Shown here piece by piece: positions 1 to 9,273 of a stretch of DNA of 64,000 nucleotides. The position numbers and the translations under genes are program-made. The notes below the pieces were generated by a model. It was not told the origin of the DNA and did no database searches. It was given only the letters and a program-made list of their open reading frames with translations. Source of the stretch: Xanthomonas indica (GTDB lineage Bacteria > Pseudomonadota > Gammaproteobacteria > Xanthomonadales > Xanthomonadaceae); NCBI RefSeq assembly GCF_040529045.1, contig NZ_CP131914.1:2092501-2156500 (forward strand), given 5' to 3'. Numbering within the stretch: position 1 is the first letter of the stretch; every line of letters starts with the position of its first letter.

Positions 1-1137
1 CCCGGGCCGGTGGGTGCCGGTTTCCTGCTGCAGCCGACCGGCCTGCAGGTGCTGTGGCGGATCGGCCTGCTCGAGCAGGCCTTGGCCTATGGTGCGCCGG
101 TGCACCGCCTGTACGGCGAGACCCCGTGCGGGCGCGCGGTGATGGACATGCGCTATCGCGACCTGGACGCGCGCCTGTTCGGGTTGGGCCTGCAGCGCGG
201 CGCCTTGTTCGCGCTGCTGGCGCAGGCCTGGGACGGCTACGCCACCTTGCAGCGCGATACGCACATCGTCGCCATCGATGACACGCTGCGCCGGGTGCAG
301 GACCAGCATGGCCGCTGGCATGGGCCGTTCGACCTGGTGATCGCCTGCGACGGCTCGGCCTCGGCGTTGCGCGCGCAGGTGCAGGCGACCCGGCTGGATC
401 GGGTGTATCCCTGGGGCGCGTTGTGGTGCCTGCTGCCGCGCGGCGACTGGGCCTTCGCCGACGAGCTGCGCCAGCGCTACGTGGCCGCGCGCAAGATGAT
501 CGGCCTGCTGCCGGTGGGCACGCGCCCGGGCGATCCCGAGCCGCGGGTGAGTTTCTTCTGGAGCCTGCCGACCGCCGACTTCGATGGTTGGCAGGCGCGC
601 GGCATGCAGCCGTGGCTGGAGGAGATCGCGCAGCTGTGGCCGCAGGCGCGCGAACGCCTGGCGCAGATCGATGCGCCGGCGCAACTGGCGCGGGCCAGCT
701 ACCGCGACGCGGTGCAGCGGCATTGGTACCGCGGCCGCCTGGTCCTGGCCGGCGATGCCGCGCACGCGATGAGTCCGCAGTTGGGGCAGGGCGTCAACAT
801 GGCGCTGATGGATGCCTGGGCGCTGAGCGAGAGCCTGCGCACCGCCGCGGACATCGACGCGGCGCTGGCGCGTTACCAGGCGCAGCGCCAGGCGCACGTG
901 GCCGTGTACCAGTTCTGGAGCCGCTGGCTGACCCCGCTGTTCCAGTCCGAGCGCGACCTGGCGGCGCGGCTGCGTGACGTGGGCATGCGTCCGGCCGGGC
1001 GCATGCCCGGCGGCCGCGGGCACATGCTGCGCGTGCTCAGCGGCACCCAGCACGGCTGGTTCGGCAAGCTGCCGCTGGCGCCGGAGTTTGTCGCGGCATT
1101 GCAGGAGGCGATGGCGCGTCGTGCGTCGCTGCCGTAG
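1..1137 (+). CDS. FAD-dependent monooxygenase, C-terminal part (5' end outside window)
   Basis: The frame is open from base 1, so the N-terminal GxGxxG nucleotide-binding motif lies outside the window; the GTG at 10 is only the first in-window candidate start. The DG motif (ACDGS, bases about 343-357) and the second FAD-binding motif GDAAHAMSPQLGQG (bases about 751-792) are clear and typical of class A flavoprotein aromatic hydroxylases of the UbiH/salicylate hydroxylase type. Such enzymes use NAD(P)H and O2 to hydroxylate aromatic or polyketide substrates in the cytoplasm. The substrate cannot be told from sequence. The gene ends about 560 bp before a convergent gene, with three palindromic repeats in between. 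Confidence 0.85.
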   Translation, partial: PGPVGAGFLLQPTGLQVLWRIGLLEQALAYGAPVHRLYGETPCGRAVMDMRYRDLDARLFGLGLQRGALFALLAQAWDGYATLQRDTHIVAIDDTLRRVQDQHGRWHGPFDLVIACDGSASALRAQVQATRLDRVYPWGALWCLLPRGDWAFADELRQRYVAARKMIGLLPVGTRPGDPEPRVSFFWSLPTADFDGWQARGMQPWLEEIAQLWPQARERLAQIDAPAQLARASYRDAVQRHWYRGRLVLAGDAAHAMSPQLGQGVNMALMDAWALSESLRTAADIDAALARYQAQRQAHVAVYQFWSRWLTPLFQSERDLAARLRDVGMRPAGRMPGGRGHMLRVLSGTQHGWFGKLPLAPEFVAALQEAMARRASLP

Positions 1138-1243
1138 GCGGCGACATCGCGGGCGCGGTGGGACGCGAGCTTCGGTGCTTCGTCGCGGCGGCGCGTGCAG
1201 AGCGCAACGCAGCGAGCGCGGTCCGACGGCGATGGTGCCGTGG

Positions 1244-1319
1244 TGTCGTAGGAGCGGCTTCAGCCGCGACCGGACTTTCCTGATCAAGCCCGGTCGCGGC
1301 TGAAGCCGCTCCTACGACA
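1244..1319. repeat. REP-type palindrome, perfect 30-bp arms
   Basis: Arms at 1244-1273 and 1290-1319 are exact reverse complements over 30 bp, separated by 16 nt. The core GGAGCGGCTTCAGCCGCG recurs around 44080 and, with a change, at 57131. It resembles the extragenic palindromes dispersed through xanthomonad genomes. Lying 3' of two convergent genes, it could act as a transcription end or mRNA stabiliser for both. Confidence 0.85.
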
Positions 1320-1396
1320 GGTGGCAGGGCATCCGTGGTTCCGCGGTTGTTCTGTGTTTGCACTTGCAACACTGTCGTGCCGCGACTCGCCAATCC

Positions 1397-1466
1397 TGTG
1401 TAGGAGGGGCTTCAGCCCCGATGTCCATCAGTTGGTCGCGTCGGGACTGAAGTCCCTCCCACAACA
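1397..1466. repeat. REP-type palindrome, variant core
   Basis: Imperfect inverted repeat with left core GGAGGGGCTTCAGCCCCGA and a degenerate right copy reading TCGGGACTGAAGTCCCTCC. It is the GGGG-variant of the element at 1244 and shares its core with the third copy at 1573. Confidence 0.8.
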
Positions 1467-1572
1467 GGGCAGGGCACTGTTGCTTCGGTCGCGGTCATGG
1501 GCCACCTGGTGCGATACCGAAGGGTCTTGCGGCAAGCGTTGCCACACACTCGCGCAGCGCAGTGCGATTGCA

Positions 1573-1640
1573 CTGTGGGAGGGGCTTCAGCCCCGACGCC
1601 TTGTTGGTGGACGCGTCGGGACTGACGTCCCTCCCACAAG
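1573..1640. repeat. REP-type palindrome, variant core (second copy)
   Basis: Left arm has core GGAGGGGCTTCAGCCCCGA and right arm TCGGGACTGACGTCCCTCC, nearly identical to the unit at 1397-1466 and in the same orientation, so the two form a tandem pair about 175 bp apart. Confidence 0.8.
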
Positions 1641-1696
1641 CTGATGTGTCCCTTGTGGTGTCTGCCAACGATCGACCAGACGCAACCGCGCCCGAC

Positions 1697-2347
1697 CTAT
1701 GCCGCCGCCACCGGCAGGGCGAAGGCCGCGCCCTCCACGCAGGCCACCAGGCGCTCGCCCGGCGCCAGCACCGGGGCGACACCGGCAGTGAAGTGCGAGA
1801 ACGCCGGCAGCACGGTCATGCCGTCGCGCAGCCAGAATGCCGGCCAGCGCGGGCGCATGCCGGGCAGCTTGGCCAGCGGGTGCAGGTGCCCGCACAGCAC
1901 GTGGCGCTGCGCGTCCGTGACCGGATCGTGGCGCAGCACGAACGGGCCGTCCTCCACCTGAGCGCCGAGCAGGGCGATGTCCAGCCCGGCGCCGGCCAGG
2001 GCGCGGTCGTGGTTGCCGGCGATCGCCGCTACCCGCAGTTGCGGATGCTGCGCGCGCCACGCATGCCACTGCCGTTGCCAGTCGGCATCGGCTGCGGCGC
2101 CGTGCAGCACGTCGCCGAGGATCCACAGTTCCACCGCGTCCTGCGCCTGCAGCAAGGCCGACAGCCGCGCCAGGTCGAGCGCGGTGCCGCCGCGCGGCAG
2201 GCCGATGCCGGCGCGGCGAAAGATATCGGCCTTGCCAAGGTGCAGGTCGGCGATCAACAGCCGCCGCCGCGCCGGCCAGTACAGCGCGCGGTCGCCGAGC
2301 AGGCGCATCGGCTCACCGGCCAGCAGCCAGTCCAGTTCAGCGCGCAT
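1697..2347 (-). CDS. pdeM: Ligase-associated DNA damage response endonuclease PdeM (metallophosphoesterase)
   Basis: A 216-residue calcineurin-like phosphoesterase. The metal-binding motifs appear in order: ADLHLGK (residues 33-39), ILGDVLH (76-82), GNHD (111-114) and GHLHP (153-157). The family is defined by linkage to an ATP-dependent DNA ligase, an Lhr-like helicase and an MBL exonuclease, and all three lie immediately upstream on the same strand. The start overlaps the helicase stop by 11 bp, consistent with translational coupling. It is the last gene of the operon. The likely role is DNA end or gap processing in the cytoplasm; the in vivo substrate is unknown. Confidence 0.9.
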   Translation of the reverse strand: MRAELDWLLAGEPMRLLGDRALYWPARRRLLIADLHLGKADIFRRAGIGLPRGGTALDLARLSALLQAQDAVELWILGDVLHGAAADADWQRQWHAWRAQHPQLRVAAIAGNHDRALAGAGLDIALLGAQVEDGPFVLRHDPVTDAQRHVLCGHLHPLAKLPGMRPRWPAFWLRDGMTVLPAFSHFTAGVAPVLAPGERLVACVEGAAFALPVAAA

Positions 2348-4883
2348 GGCGTTGCTCCAGTTGCGCCGCCGCGCGCATCACCCGCGCCTTCCAGTCCTCG
2401 GTGCTGAGCTGGCCGCGGATGCTTTCGGCCCAGAGCGGGAACGCCAGTGGCGTGAGGCTGCGCGGGTTGTGCAGGGCCAGCTCGCGCGCGGCGCAATCGT
2501 CCAGGGTGGCGGCGAGCCGGGTCAGTTCCATCTGACCCTGCAGCACCTCGCGCTCGGCCTGCGCCAGGAGCAGGTGTTCGGGATCGAAGCGGCTCAGCAC
2601 GTCGTACAGCAGGCCGCTGGAGGCCTGCAACTGGCGCAGGCTGCGCGGCAGGCGGCCGGGCAGGCTGGGCGGCAGCAGGCCGGCGACGCGGGCGATCTCG
2701 CGGAACTGGCGCCGCGCCAGTTCGCCCAGGTTGAGGCTCTCGCGCAGATCCTCGAACAACTGCGCCGGACTCAACAGCTCGCGCAGCAGCGCCGCGTCGA
2801 TCGGCGCATCTTCCGCCGGCGACAGCACGAAGCCGTAGTCGTTGGCGGCAAAGCTGAAGGTATTGCGCTGCCGTCGGCCCCAGCGCAGCGCCAGCAGCGC
2901 GGCCAGGCCTTCATGCACCTGGCGACCGGCGAACGGATACACGAACAGGTGCTGGCCGTCGCGGGCGCGTACGCGCTCGGCCAGCAGCCGCTGCGGCGCC
3001 GGCAGAGCCGACAGCGCGCGCTGCAAGCCGAGTAGCGGCGCCAGCGCGCGCAGTTCGGCCTCGCCACGTGGATCGGCGAACACCGCCTCCACCTCGCGGC
3101 CCAGTTCCGAGGACAGCGGCATGCGCCCGCCCATCCACTTCGGCACGCTGCCGTCGCCGCCCTTGGCCAGGCGCACGTAGGCGGTCATGTCCTCCAGCCG
3201 CACCAGTTCCAGCAGGCGCCCGGCGAACTGGAAGCGGTCGCCGCGGCGCAGGCGGCCGACGAACTGCTCCTCTACCGCGCCGAGCCGGCCGCCGCGCAGG
3301 AAGCGCACCGCGACGCTGCCGTCGCTGGTGATGGTGCCGATCGACAGGCGATGGCGCAGGGCGATGCGGCGGTCGTGCACGCGGTACAGGCCGTCTTCGT
3401 CCCGCACCACCTTGCGGTAGTCGGGGTACTGCGCCAGCGCGCGTCCGCCCTGCACCACGAACTCCAGCACGGCCTGCCAGGTCGGCGCATCCAGCGTGGC
3501 GAAGGCGGCGGTGCTCCGCACTTCGGCGTACAGCGCCTCGGCCGCGAAGCCGCCGCCCAGCGCGCAGGTGATGCAGTGCTGGGCCAGCACGTCCAGCGAC
3601 AGCCGTGGCGAGGGCCGCGATTCGATGCGGCCATGGGCGATGGCGCGGCGCGCCGCGGCGTACTCGACCAGTTCCAGCGCGTGCGAGGGCACGCACAGCA
3701 CGTGGCCGGCCTCGCCGGGGCGATGCTTGGCGCGGCCGGCGCGCTGCAGCAGTCGCGCCACGCCCTTGGGGCTGCCGACCTGCAGCACCTGGTCGACGGC
3801 GGGGAAGTCCACGCCCAGGTCCAGGCTCGAGGTCGCCACCACGCAGCGCAGGCTGCCGTCGCGCAGGCCTTGCTCGGCGGCACTGCGCAGTGCGGGATCC
3901 AGCGAGCCGTGGTGCAGCGCCAGCGTGTGCGCCTCCTCCGGCCATACCGAGGTCAGCGCCTGGTGCCACAGCTCGGCCTGCGCGCGGGTGTTGGTGAACA
4001 GCAGGCTGGTGCGCACCGCGAAGAGTTTTTCGAGCACCCGCGGCAACTGCGCCAGGCCCAGGTGCCCGGCCCAGGGGAAGCGCTCGCCGACCGCCGGCGC
4101 CAGCGTCTCCAGGGTCAGCGTGCGCGGCTTGACCCCGGCCACGATCGGCGCCTGCGGCAGGTGCGGCAGCAGCACGTCGCGCGCTTCGTCCAGGTTGCCG
4201 AGCGTGGCCGACAGGCCCCAGGTGCGCAGCGCCGGCGCCCAGCCGCGCAGCCGCGCCAGGCACAGCTGCAGCAACACGCCGCGCTTGTTGCCGAGCAGTT
4301 CGTGCCACTCGTCGACGATCACGCAGCGCAGCGTCGCCAGTTGCGGCGCGGTATCCGGATAGGACAGCAGCAGCGCCAGCGATTCGGGGGTGGTCACCAG
4401 CACGTCGAGCTTGCCGCTGCGTGCCAGGCGCTTGTCGCGCGCGCTGGCATCGCCGGTGCGCAGGCCGATCTGCCAGTCCAGCCCCAGCGCCTGCGCCGGG
4501 TCGCGCAACGCGCGCACGGTGTCGGCGGCGAGCGCGCGCAACGGGGTGATCCACAGCACCTTGAGGTCGCGCTGCGCCTGCCGGCGCGTGCGCGGCGGCG
4601 AGGCGGTCTTGGCAGTCGCGCTGGCGCCATTGCCACGGGCGGGCTTCTTTTTGGCGGCGGCCGCCTGCGCCGCGGCCTGCGCACGCAAGCCCTCCAGCAA
4701 CGGGCCGCCGAATGCGGCCAAGGTCTTGCCGCTGCCGGTGGGCGTGTGCAGCAGCCCCGAGCCGCCGTCCAGGTAATGTCCCCACACCGCGCGCTGGAAC
4801 GGCAGCGGTTGCCAGCCCTGCTGCGCGAACCAGGCGTACAGCGGCGCATCGGCCGGGCGCCGGCGCGCCGCCGCTGCGCTCAT
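2337..4883 (-). CDS. Ligase-associated DNA damage response DEXH-box helicase (Lhr-like)
   Basis: An 848-residue superfamily 2 helicase. Walker A is TPTGSGKT (47-54), motif II is DEWH (191-194) and motif III is LSATLGN (about 226-232), followed by a second RecA domain with QRAGRAKH and a long C-terminal Lhr-type region. Residues about 65-105 between motifs I and Ia form an Ala/Lys-rich low-complexity linker. The ATG at 4883 overlaps the ligase stop by 4 bp and gives a start MSAAAARRRP; the open frame further upstream lies inside the ligase gene and is rejected. It is predicted to be an ATP-driven 3'-5' DNA translocase supplying unwound substrate to the linked nuclease and ligase. Confidence 0.92.
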   Translation of the reverse strand: MSAAAARRRPADAPLYAWFAQQGWQPLPFQRAVWGHYLDGGSGLLHTPTGSGKTLAAFGGPLLEGLRAQAAAQAAAAKKKPARGNGASATAKTASPPRTRRQAQRDLKVLWITPLRALAADTVRALRDPAQALGLDWQIGLRTGDASARDKRLARSGKLDVLVTTPESLALLLSYPDTAPQLATLRCVIVDEWHELLGNKRGVLLQLCLARLRGWAPALRTWGLSATLGNLDEARDVLLPHLPQAPIVAGVKPRTLTLETLAPAVGERFPWAGHLGLAQLPRVLEKLFAVRTSLLFTNTRAQAELWHQALTSVWPEEAHTLALHHGSLDPALRSAAEQGLRDGSLRCVVATSSLDLGVDFPAVDQVLQVGSPKGVARLLQRAGRAKHRPGEAGHVLCVPSHALELVEYAAARRAIAHGRIESRPSPRLSLDVLAQHCITCALGGGFAAEALYAEVRSTAAFATLDAPTWQAVLEFVVQGGRALAQYPDYRKVVRDEDGLYRVHDRRIALRHRLSIGTITSDGSVAVRFLRGGRLGAVEEQFVGRLRRGDRFQFAGRLLELVRLEDMTAYVRLAKGGDGSVPKWMGGRMPLSSELGREVEAVFADPRGEAELRALAPLLGLQRALSALPAPQRLLAERVRARDGQHLFVYPFAGRQVHEGLAALLALRWGRRQRNTFSFAANDYGFVLSPAEDAPIDAALLRELLSPAQLFEDLRESLNLGELARRQFREIARVAGLLPPSLPGRLPRSLRQLQASSGLLYDVLSRFDPEHLLLAQAEREVLQGQMELTRLAATLDDCAARELALHNPRSLTPLAFPLWAESIRGQLSTEDWKARVMRAAAQLEQRHAR

Positions 4884-6472
4884 CGCGCCAGCGCCTGCAG
4901 GGTGGTCAAGCGGTCGGCCTCGGCGAACGGCTTGTCGTGGCGCCAGCGCAGGATGCGCGGGAAGCGCACGGCGATCCCGGACTTGTGCCGGCTGCTGCGA
5001 TTCACCGCCTCGAAACCGAGCTCGAACACGTGATACGGCGTCACCGCGCGCACCGGTCCGAAACGCTCGGTGGTATGCGCACGGATCCAGCGGTCCAGCG
5101 CCAGGATCTCGCTGTCGTCCAGGCCGGAGTACGCTTTGGCCACCGGCACCAGTTGCTCGCCATCCCACAGGCCGAAGGTGTAGTCGGTGTACAGCGTGCT
5201 GCGCCGGCCATGGCCGGCCTGCGCGTACAGCAGCACCGCATCGATGGTCAGCGGCGCCACCTTCCATTTCCACCAGTCGCCACGGCGGCGGCCGGACTGG
5301 TAGGGCGACGTCGCACGCTTGAGCATCAAGCCTTCCACGCCGCGCGTGCGCGATGCCTCGCGCAGCGTCGCCGCCTGCTCCCACGTTGCGGCGTGCACCT
5401 GCGGCGACAGCGTCAGCCGCGGGTCGGCGTGCGCTTCCAGCAAGGCCTGCAGTTGCGCGCGCCGTTGCTGCAGCGGCTGCTCGCGCAGGTCGTGGCCGTC
5501 CAGTTCGAGCAGGTCGTAGGCGAGCACGCGCGCCGGCGTGTCGGCCAGGGTCTTGGCGCCGGGCTTGCGGCGCTGGATGCGGGTCTGCAGGGCGGTGAAC
5601 GGTAGCGGCGCGTCCTCGCCCGCGCGCCACGCCAGCAGTTCGCCGTCGATCACCGCATCGCGTGGCAGCGTCGCCGCGGCGGCTTCGATTTCCGGGAAGC
5701 GCCCGTCCAGGCGTTCCTCGCCGCGCGACCACAGCGCCACCTCGCCGTCGCGGCGGATCAGTTGCAGGCGGATGCCGTCCCACTTCCATTCCAGCAGCCA
5801 GTCGTCGATGGCGCCAAGCGTGTCGGCCTCGGCTTCCAGCGGCGAAGCGAGGAAGAACGGGTAGGGCTGCTGGCGGTCGCTGGCCAGCACCTCTTCGGAC
5901 AGCAACTGCTCCAGTGCCTGCGGCGTCGGCGACCAGGCGCCGAGCATGCGCTGGGCGATGCGGGCGATGTCGATCCCGGACATCGCCGCCAGCGCCTGCT
6001 GCACCAGCCGCTGCGATACGCCCACGCGCAGCGCGCCGGTGAGCAACTTGTTGAACAGCAGGCGCTCGTCGAAGGCCAGGCTGCGCCAGCCGGCCACCAC
6101 CGCGGCGCGGCGTGCGGCATCGTCCTGTGCGGCCACCGGCAGCAGGCGCTCCTCGATCCAGTCGCGCAGCGGCGCCGGGTCCGGGGTTTCCGCCGGATCG
6201 TCGAGCAGCAGGGTCAGGGTCTCGGCCAGATCGCCGACGTGGTCGTAGCTGTCGTCCACCAGCCAGCCGGGCAGGCCGCTTTCCTGCGCGATCCACTCGC
6301 GCAATTCGCGGGTGTTGGCGATACGCCGCAGTTTGCCGCCGCTGAGCAGCCAGATTGCCCAGGCCGCGTCGGCGGGCGGCGCCTGCTCGAAATACGCCAC
6401 CAGCGCGGCGCGCTTGTCCAGCGTCGCGGTGCTCTGGTCCAGTTGCCGGTACAGGGCGGCGAAGCGCTTCAT
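4880..6472 (-). CDS. ATP-dependent DNA ligase (cisplatin-type damage response)
   Basis: A 530-residue ligase. An N-terminal alpha-helical DNA-binding domain (about 1-200) precedes the adenylation domain with active-site lysine K230 in EWKWDGIR. Later motifs include DGELLAWR, EGLMLKR and WWKWK, followed by an OB fold ending near the C terminus. It has no LigD polymerase or phosphoesterase domain and no Ku gene is nearby, so it is not the NHEJ ligase. The start overlaps the exonuclease stop by 4 bp. It presumably seals nicks during repair as an accessory to the housekeeping NAD-dependent ligase. Confidence 0.93.
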   Translation of the reverse strand: MKRFAALYRQLDQSTATLDKRAALVAYFEQAPPADAAWAIWLLSGGKLRRIANTRELREWIAQESGLPGWLVDDSYDHVGDLAETLTLLLDDPAETPDPAPLRDWIEERLLPVAAQDDAARRAAVVAGWRSLAFDERLLFNKLLTGALRVGVSQRLVQQALAAMSGIDIARIAQRMLGAWSPTPQALEQLLSEEVLASDRQQPYPFFLASPLEAEADTLGAIDDWLLEWKWDGIRLQLIRRDGEVALWSRGEERLDGRFPEIEAAAATLPRDAVIDGELLAWRAGEDAPLPFTALQTRIQRRKPGAKTLADTPARVLAYDLLELDGHDLREQPLQQRRAQLQALLEAHADPRLTLSPQVHAATWEQAATLREASRTRGVEGLMLKRATSPYQSGRRRGDWWKWKVAPLTIDAVLLYAQAGHGRRSTLYTDYTFGLWDGEQLVPVAKAYSGLDDSEILALDRWIRAHTTERFGPVRAVTPYHVFELGFEAVNRSSRHKSGIAVRFPRILRWRHDKPFAEADRLTTLQALAR

Positions 6473-7473
6473 TCCTCGCCACCGTAATCGGTGCGGAACG
6501 CTTCGGCGGCGATGCCGCGTTCGTTGAGCGCGCGGATGATCGCGTCGGTGTTGCCGTGCGTCGCAATCACGCGACGCGCGCCGGTCTCGTCGATGGTGCG
6601 CAGCAGGTCGGGCCAGTCGGCATGGTCGGAGACCACGAAACCGCGGTCGTAGTTGCGCCGGCGGCGGTTGCCGCGCAACCGCATCCAGCCCGAGGCGAAG
6701 CCGAGCTGCGCGTGGCGGAAGCGACGCAGCCACGGGCTGCCGGCGGCCGACGGCGGCGCCAGCACCAACTGCCCGGCGTAGTCGGCGCGCTTGTCCAGTT
6801 CGGACACCGTCAGCGTCTCCAGCATCGCCACGCCGGCCTCGCGATACACCGCCACGCCGGCCGCCACCGCACCGTGCAGCAATGCCGGCTGGTCGTCCCA
6901 CGGCTGCAGTTCGGCGAGCACGCGCTGCGCCTTGCCCAGGGCGTAGCAGAACAGCACCGCGGCCTCGCCGCGCGCACCGCACTCGCGCCGCCAGGCGACG
7001 ATCTCGCGCGCCACCGCGCTGGTGTCCGGCCACCGGTACACCGGCAGGGCGAAGGTGGCCTCGGTGATGAAGGTGTCGCAGCGCACCACCTCGAACGGCG
7101 CGCAGGTCGGATCGGGCTGGCGCTTGTAGTCGCCCGAGGCGACCCAGACCTCGCCATCCACTTCGATGCGTACCTGCGCCGAGCCGAGCACATGCCCGGC
7201 CGGATGCAGCGACACTTGCGCGCGGCCGAGCGTGAAGCGGGTGCCGTAGTCGTAGGCGCGATAGGCCTGCTCGCCCAGCCGCCAGCGCAGGATCGGCAGG
7301 CCTGCGGCGGCGCAGTGGTATTCGCCCATGCCCGAGCGCGCGTGGTCGCCGTGGCCGTGGGTGATGACCGCGCGCGGCACCGGCCGCCAGGGATCGATAT
7401 GGAAGTCGCCAGCGGGGCAGTACAGCCCTTCCGGGCGCAGCACCACCAGGTCCTGGGAAGCGGCATTCGGCAT
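6469..7473 (-). CDS. Ligase-associated DNA exonuclease (metallo-beta-lactamase fold)
   Basis: A 334-residue MBL-fold nuclease with signature HGHGDH (H39, H41, D43, H44), later histidines in HPAGHVLGS and SDHADWPDL, and a C-terminal ATHGNTDAI segment typical of the beta-CASP/SNM1-like exonuclease paired with bacterial ATP ligases. The start MPNAASQDLV was chosen because upstream sequence enters the promoter region shared with the divergent acyl-CoA dehydrogenase gene. No strong Shine-Dalgarno is seen. It is the first gene of the four-gene repair operon, and expression is probably driven from the 111-bp divergent gap 7474-7584. Confidence 0.92.
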   Translation of the reverse strand: MPNAASQDLVVLRPEGLYCPAGDFHIDPWRPVPRAVITHGHGDHARSGMGEYHCAAAGLPILRWRLGEQAYRAYDYGTRFTLGRAQVSLHPAGHVLGSAQVRIEVDGEVWVASGDYKRQPDPTCAPFEVVRCDTFITEATFALPVYRWPDTSAVAREIVAWRRECGARGEAAVLFCYALGKAQRVLAELQPWDDQPALLHGAVAAGVAVYREAGVAMLETLTVSELDKRADYAGQLVLAPPSAAGSPWLRRFRHAQLGFASGWMRLRGNRRRRNYDRGFVVSDHADWPDLLRTIDETGARRVIATHGNTDAIIRALNERGIAAEAFRTDYGGEE

Positions 7474-7584
7474 GGGCGCCACTGTGTCCAAGCCGGTGTG
7501 CAGGAGATGAGAATCCGCCACGCGGGTTCGCGGCCGCGCGACGGATCGGCCACAATGCGTGCAGCGCTTCTGGGAGGGAGATGC

Positions 7585-9225
7585 ATGCACACGGACCTGC
7601 CGGCCTACGCCACGCATACGGTCGACAACCAGCCGCCGCCGTTCGAACCGCGCGATCTGTGGACCGACGACGCGGTGCTGCGCGAGGCCATCGCACGCGA
7701 GGGGGCCGACGGCTTCGCCGCGGCGCTGGCGCACTACGGTGCGCTCGCCGGCGAGACGCTGTATCGGCTCGGTTTCGACGCCAACCGCGACCGCCCGCGG
7801 TTGCGCACGCACGATCGCTACGGCCACCGCATCGACACGGTCGAGTTCCATCCGGCCTATCACCAGTTGCTGGACGCGGCCAAGCGCCATGGCGTGGCCG
7901 GACTGTCCTGGCACGCCCCGCAGCCGGGCGCGCATGTGGCGCGCGCCGCGCTGAGCTACCTGCACCACCAGGCTGAGGCCGGCACCAGTTGCCCGCTGAC
8001 CATGACCCACGCCGCAGTGGCGGTATTGCGCCAGGACCCGGCCTTGCGCGAGTGGGCCGACAAGGCCGCCGCGCCGCACTACGACCCGCGCGACGTGCCG
8101 ATCGCCGACAAGGCCGGCATCACCCTGGGCATGGGCATGACCGAGAAGCAGGGCGGCTCGGACGTGCGCAGCAACGCCACCGTCGCCACGCCGCTGGACG
8201 GCGCCGGCGCGTACACCCTAGTCGGGCACAAGTGGTTCTTTTCCGCACCGATGTCCGACGGCTTCCTGGTGCTGGCGCAGGCGCCGGGCGGCCTGACCTG
8301 CTTCCTGCTGCCGCGGCGCCTGCCCGATGGCCGGCTCAACGCGCTGCGGCTGATGCGGCTGAAGGACAAGCTGGGCGACTGGTCCAACGCGTCCAGCGAA
8401 GTGGAGTTCGCCGGTGCCTGGGCGCAGCGCGTCGGCGAGGAAGGGCGTGGGGTGGCGCGGATCATCGGCATGGTGATGCTGACCCGGCTCGACTGCATGC
8501 TTGCCGCCGCCGCGCAGATGCGCATGGCATTAGCGCAGGCGCTGCACCACGCGCGGCATCGCATTGCCTTCGGCAAGCGTCTGGTCGAGCAACCGCTGAT
8601 GCGCAACGTGCTGGCCGATCTGGCCCTGGAATCGGAAGCCGCCACCGCGTTCGCGCTGCGGGTGGCGCGCGCGGTGGACGCGGCCGATACCGATGCCGCC
8701 GAGGCTGCATTCGCACGCATCGCCACCGCGCTGGGCAAGTACTGGCTGTGCAAGCGTGCGCCGGCCTTCGTCAACGAGGCGCAGGAATGCCTGGGCGGCG
8801 CCGGCTACGTCGAGGAATCGATCCTGCCGCGGCTGTACCGACAGGCGCCGCTGAATTCGATCTGGGAGGGCAGCGGCAACATCCAGTGCCTGGACGTGCT
8901 GCGCGCGCTGGCGCGCGAACCGGCCACCGGTGCCGCGGTGCTGGCGGAACTGCAGACGGCGGCCGGCATCGACCCGGTCTACGACGCAGCGCTGGACGCA
9001 CTGCGCGCGCCGTTGGCCGGCAACACCGAGGTGGACGCGTTCAGCGCACGGCACCTGGCCGAACGCCTTGCGCTGGTCGTGCAGGCCGCGCTCCTGCTGC
9101 GCAGCGCCAGTCCTGCCGCCACTGCATTCGTGCACAGCCGTCTGGCCGGTGCGCATGGATTGGCGTTCGGCACGCTGCAGCCGGGTGCGCCGGTGGAAGA
9201 ACTGCTGGCGCGCGCCTTGCCGTAG
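7585..9225 (+). CDS. aidB: AidB-type acyl-CoA dehydrogenase
   Basis: A 546-residue protein, close to the length of E. coli AidB. Family marks are MTEKQGGSDVRSN, the FAD/active-site segment FVNEAQECLGGAGYVEES and IWEGSGNIQ. AidB belongs to the acyl-CoA dehydrogenase superfamily, is induced in the adaptive response to alkylating agents and binds DNA through a C-terminal domain. The ATG at 7585 has a strong GGGAGGGAG ribosome site at 7572-7580; the longer upstream frame is antisense to the repair operon and is rejected. Its divergent placement next to the ligase operon supports a damage-response role over fatty-acid catabolism, but this is inferred from context. Confidence 0.88.
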   Translation: MHTDLPAYATHTVDNQPPPFEPRDLWTDDAVLREAIAREGADGFAAALAHYGALAGETLYRLGFDANRDRPRLRTHDRYGHRIDTVEFHPAYHQLLDAAKRHGVAGLSWHAPQPGAHVARAALSYLHHQAEAGTSCPLTMTHAAVAVLRQDPALREWADKAAAPHYDPRDVPIADKAGITLGMGMTEKQGGSDVRSNATVATPLDGAGAYTLVGHKWFFSAPMSDGFLVLAQAPGGLTCFLLPRRLPDGRLNALRLMRLKDKLGDWSNASSEVEFAGAWAQRVGEEGRGVARIIGMVMLTRLDCMLAAAAQMRMALAQALHHARHRIAFGKRLVEQPLMRNVLADLALESEAATAFALRVARAVDAADTDAAEAAFARIATALGKYWLCKRAPAFVNEAQECLGGAGYVEESILPRLYRQAPLNSIWEGSGNIQCLDVLRALAREPATGAAVLAELQTAAGIDPVYDAALDALRAPLAGNTEVDAFSARHLAERLALVVQAALLLRSASPAATAFVHSRLAGAHGLAFGTLQPGAPVEELLARALP

Positions 9226-9273
9226 GCGTACGGCGTGGTGGCCCATCGGGCCCTCGCCAAGCGGAAAGCATTT

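Larger units (their letters stand above)
1138..1696. other. Intergenic region with three palindromic repeats
   Basis: This 559-bp gap between two convergent genes has no convincing gene. It holds three imperfect to perfect palindromes (1244-1319, 1397-1466, 1573-1640) listed separately. The ORFs that can be drawn through it are short, rich in Arg, Pro and Ser, and simply read through the repeats. Confidence 0.7.

Noticed and set aside
4880-7473. Ligase as part of an NHEJ (Ku/LigD) system
   Set aside because: No Ku gene and no polymerase or phosphoesterase domain; neighbours fit the ligase-associated repair cassette.
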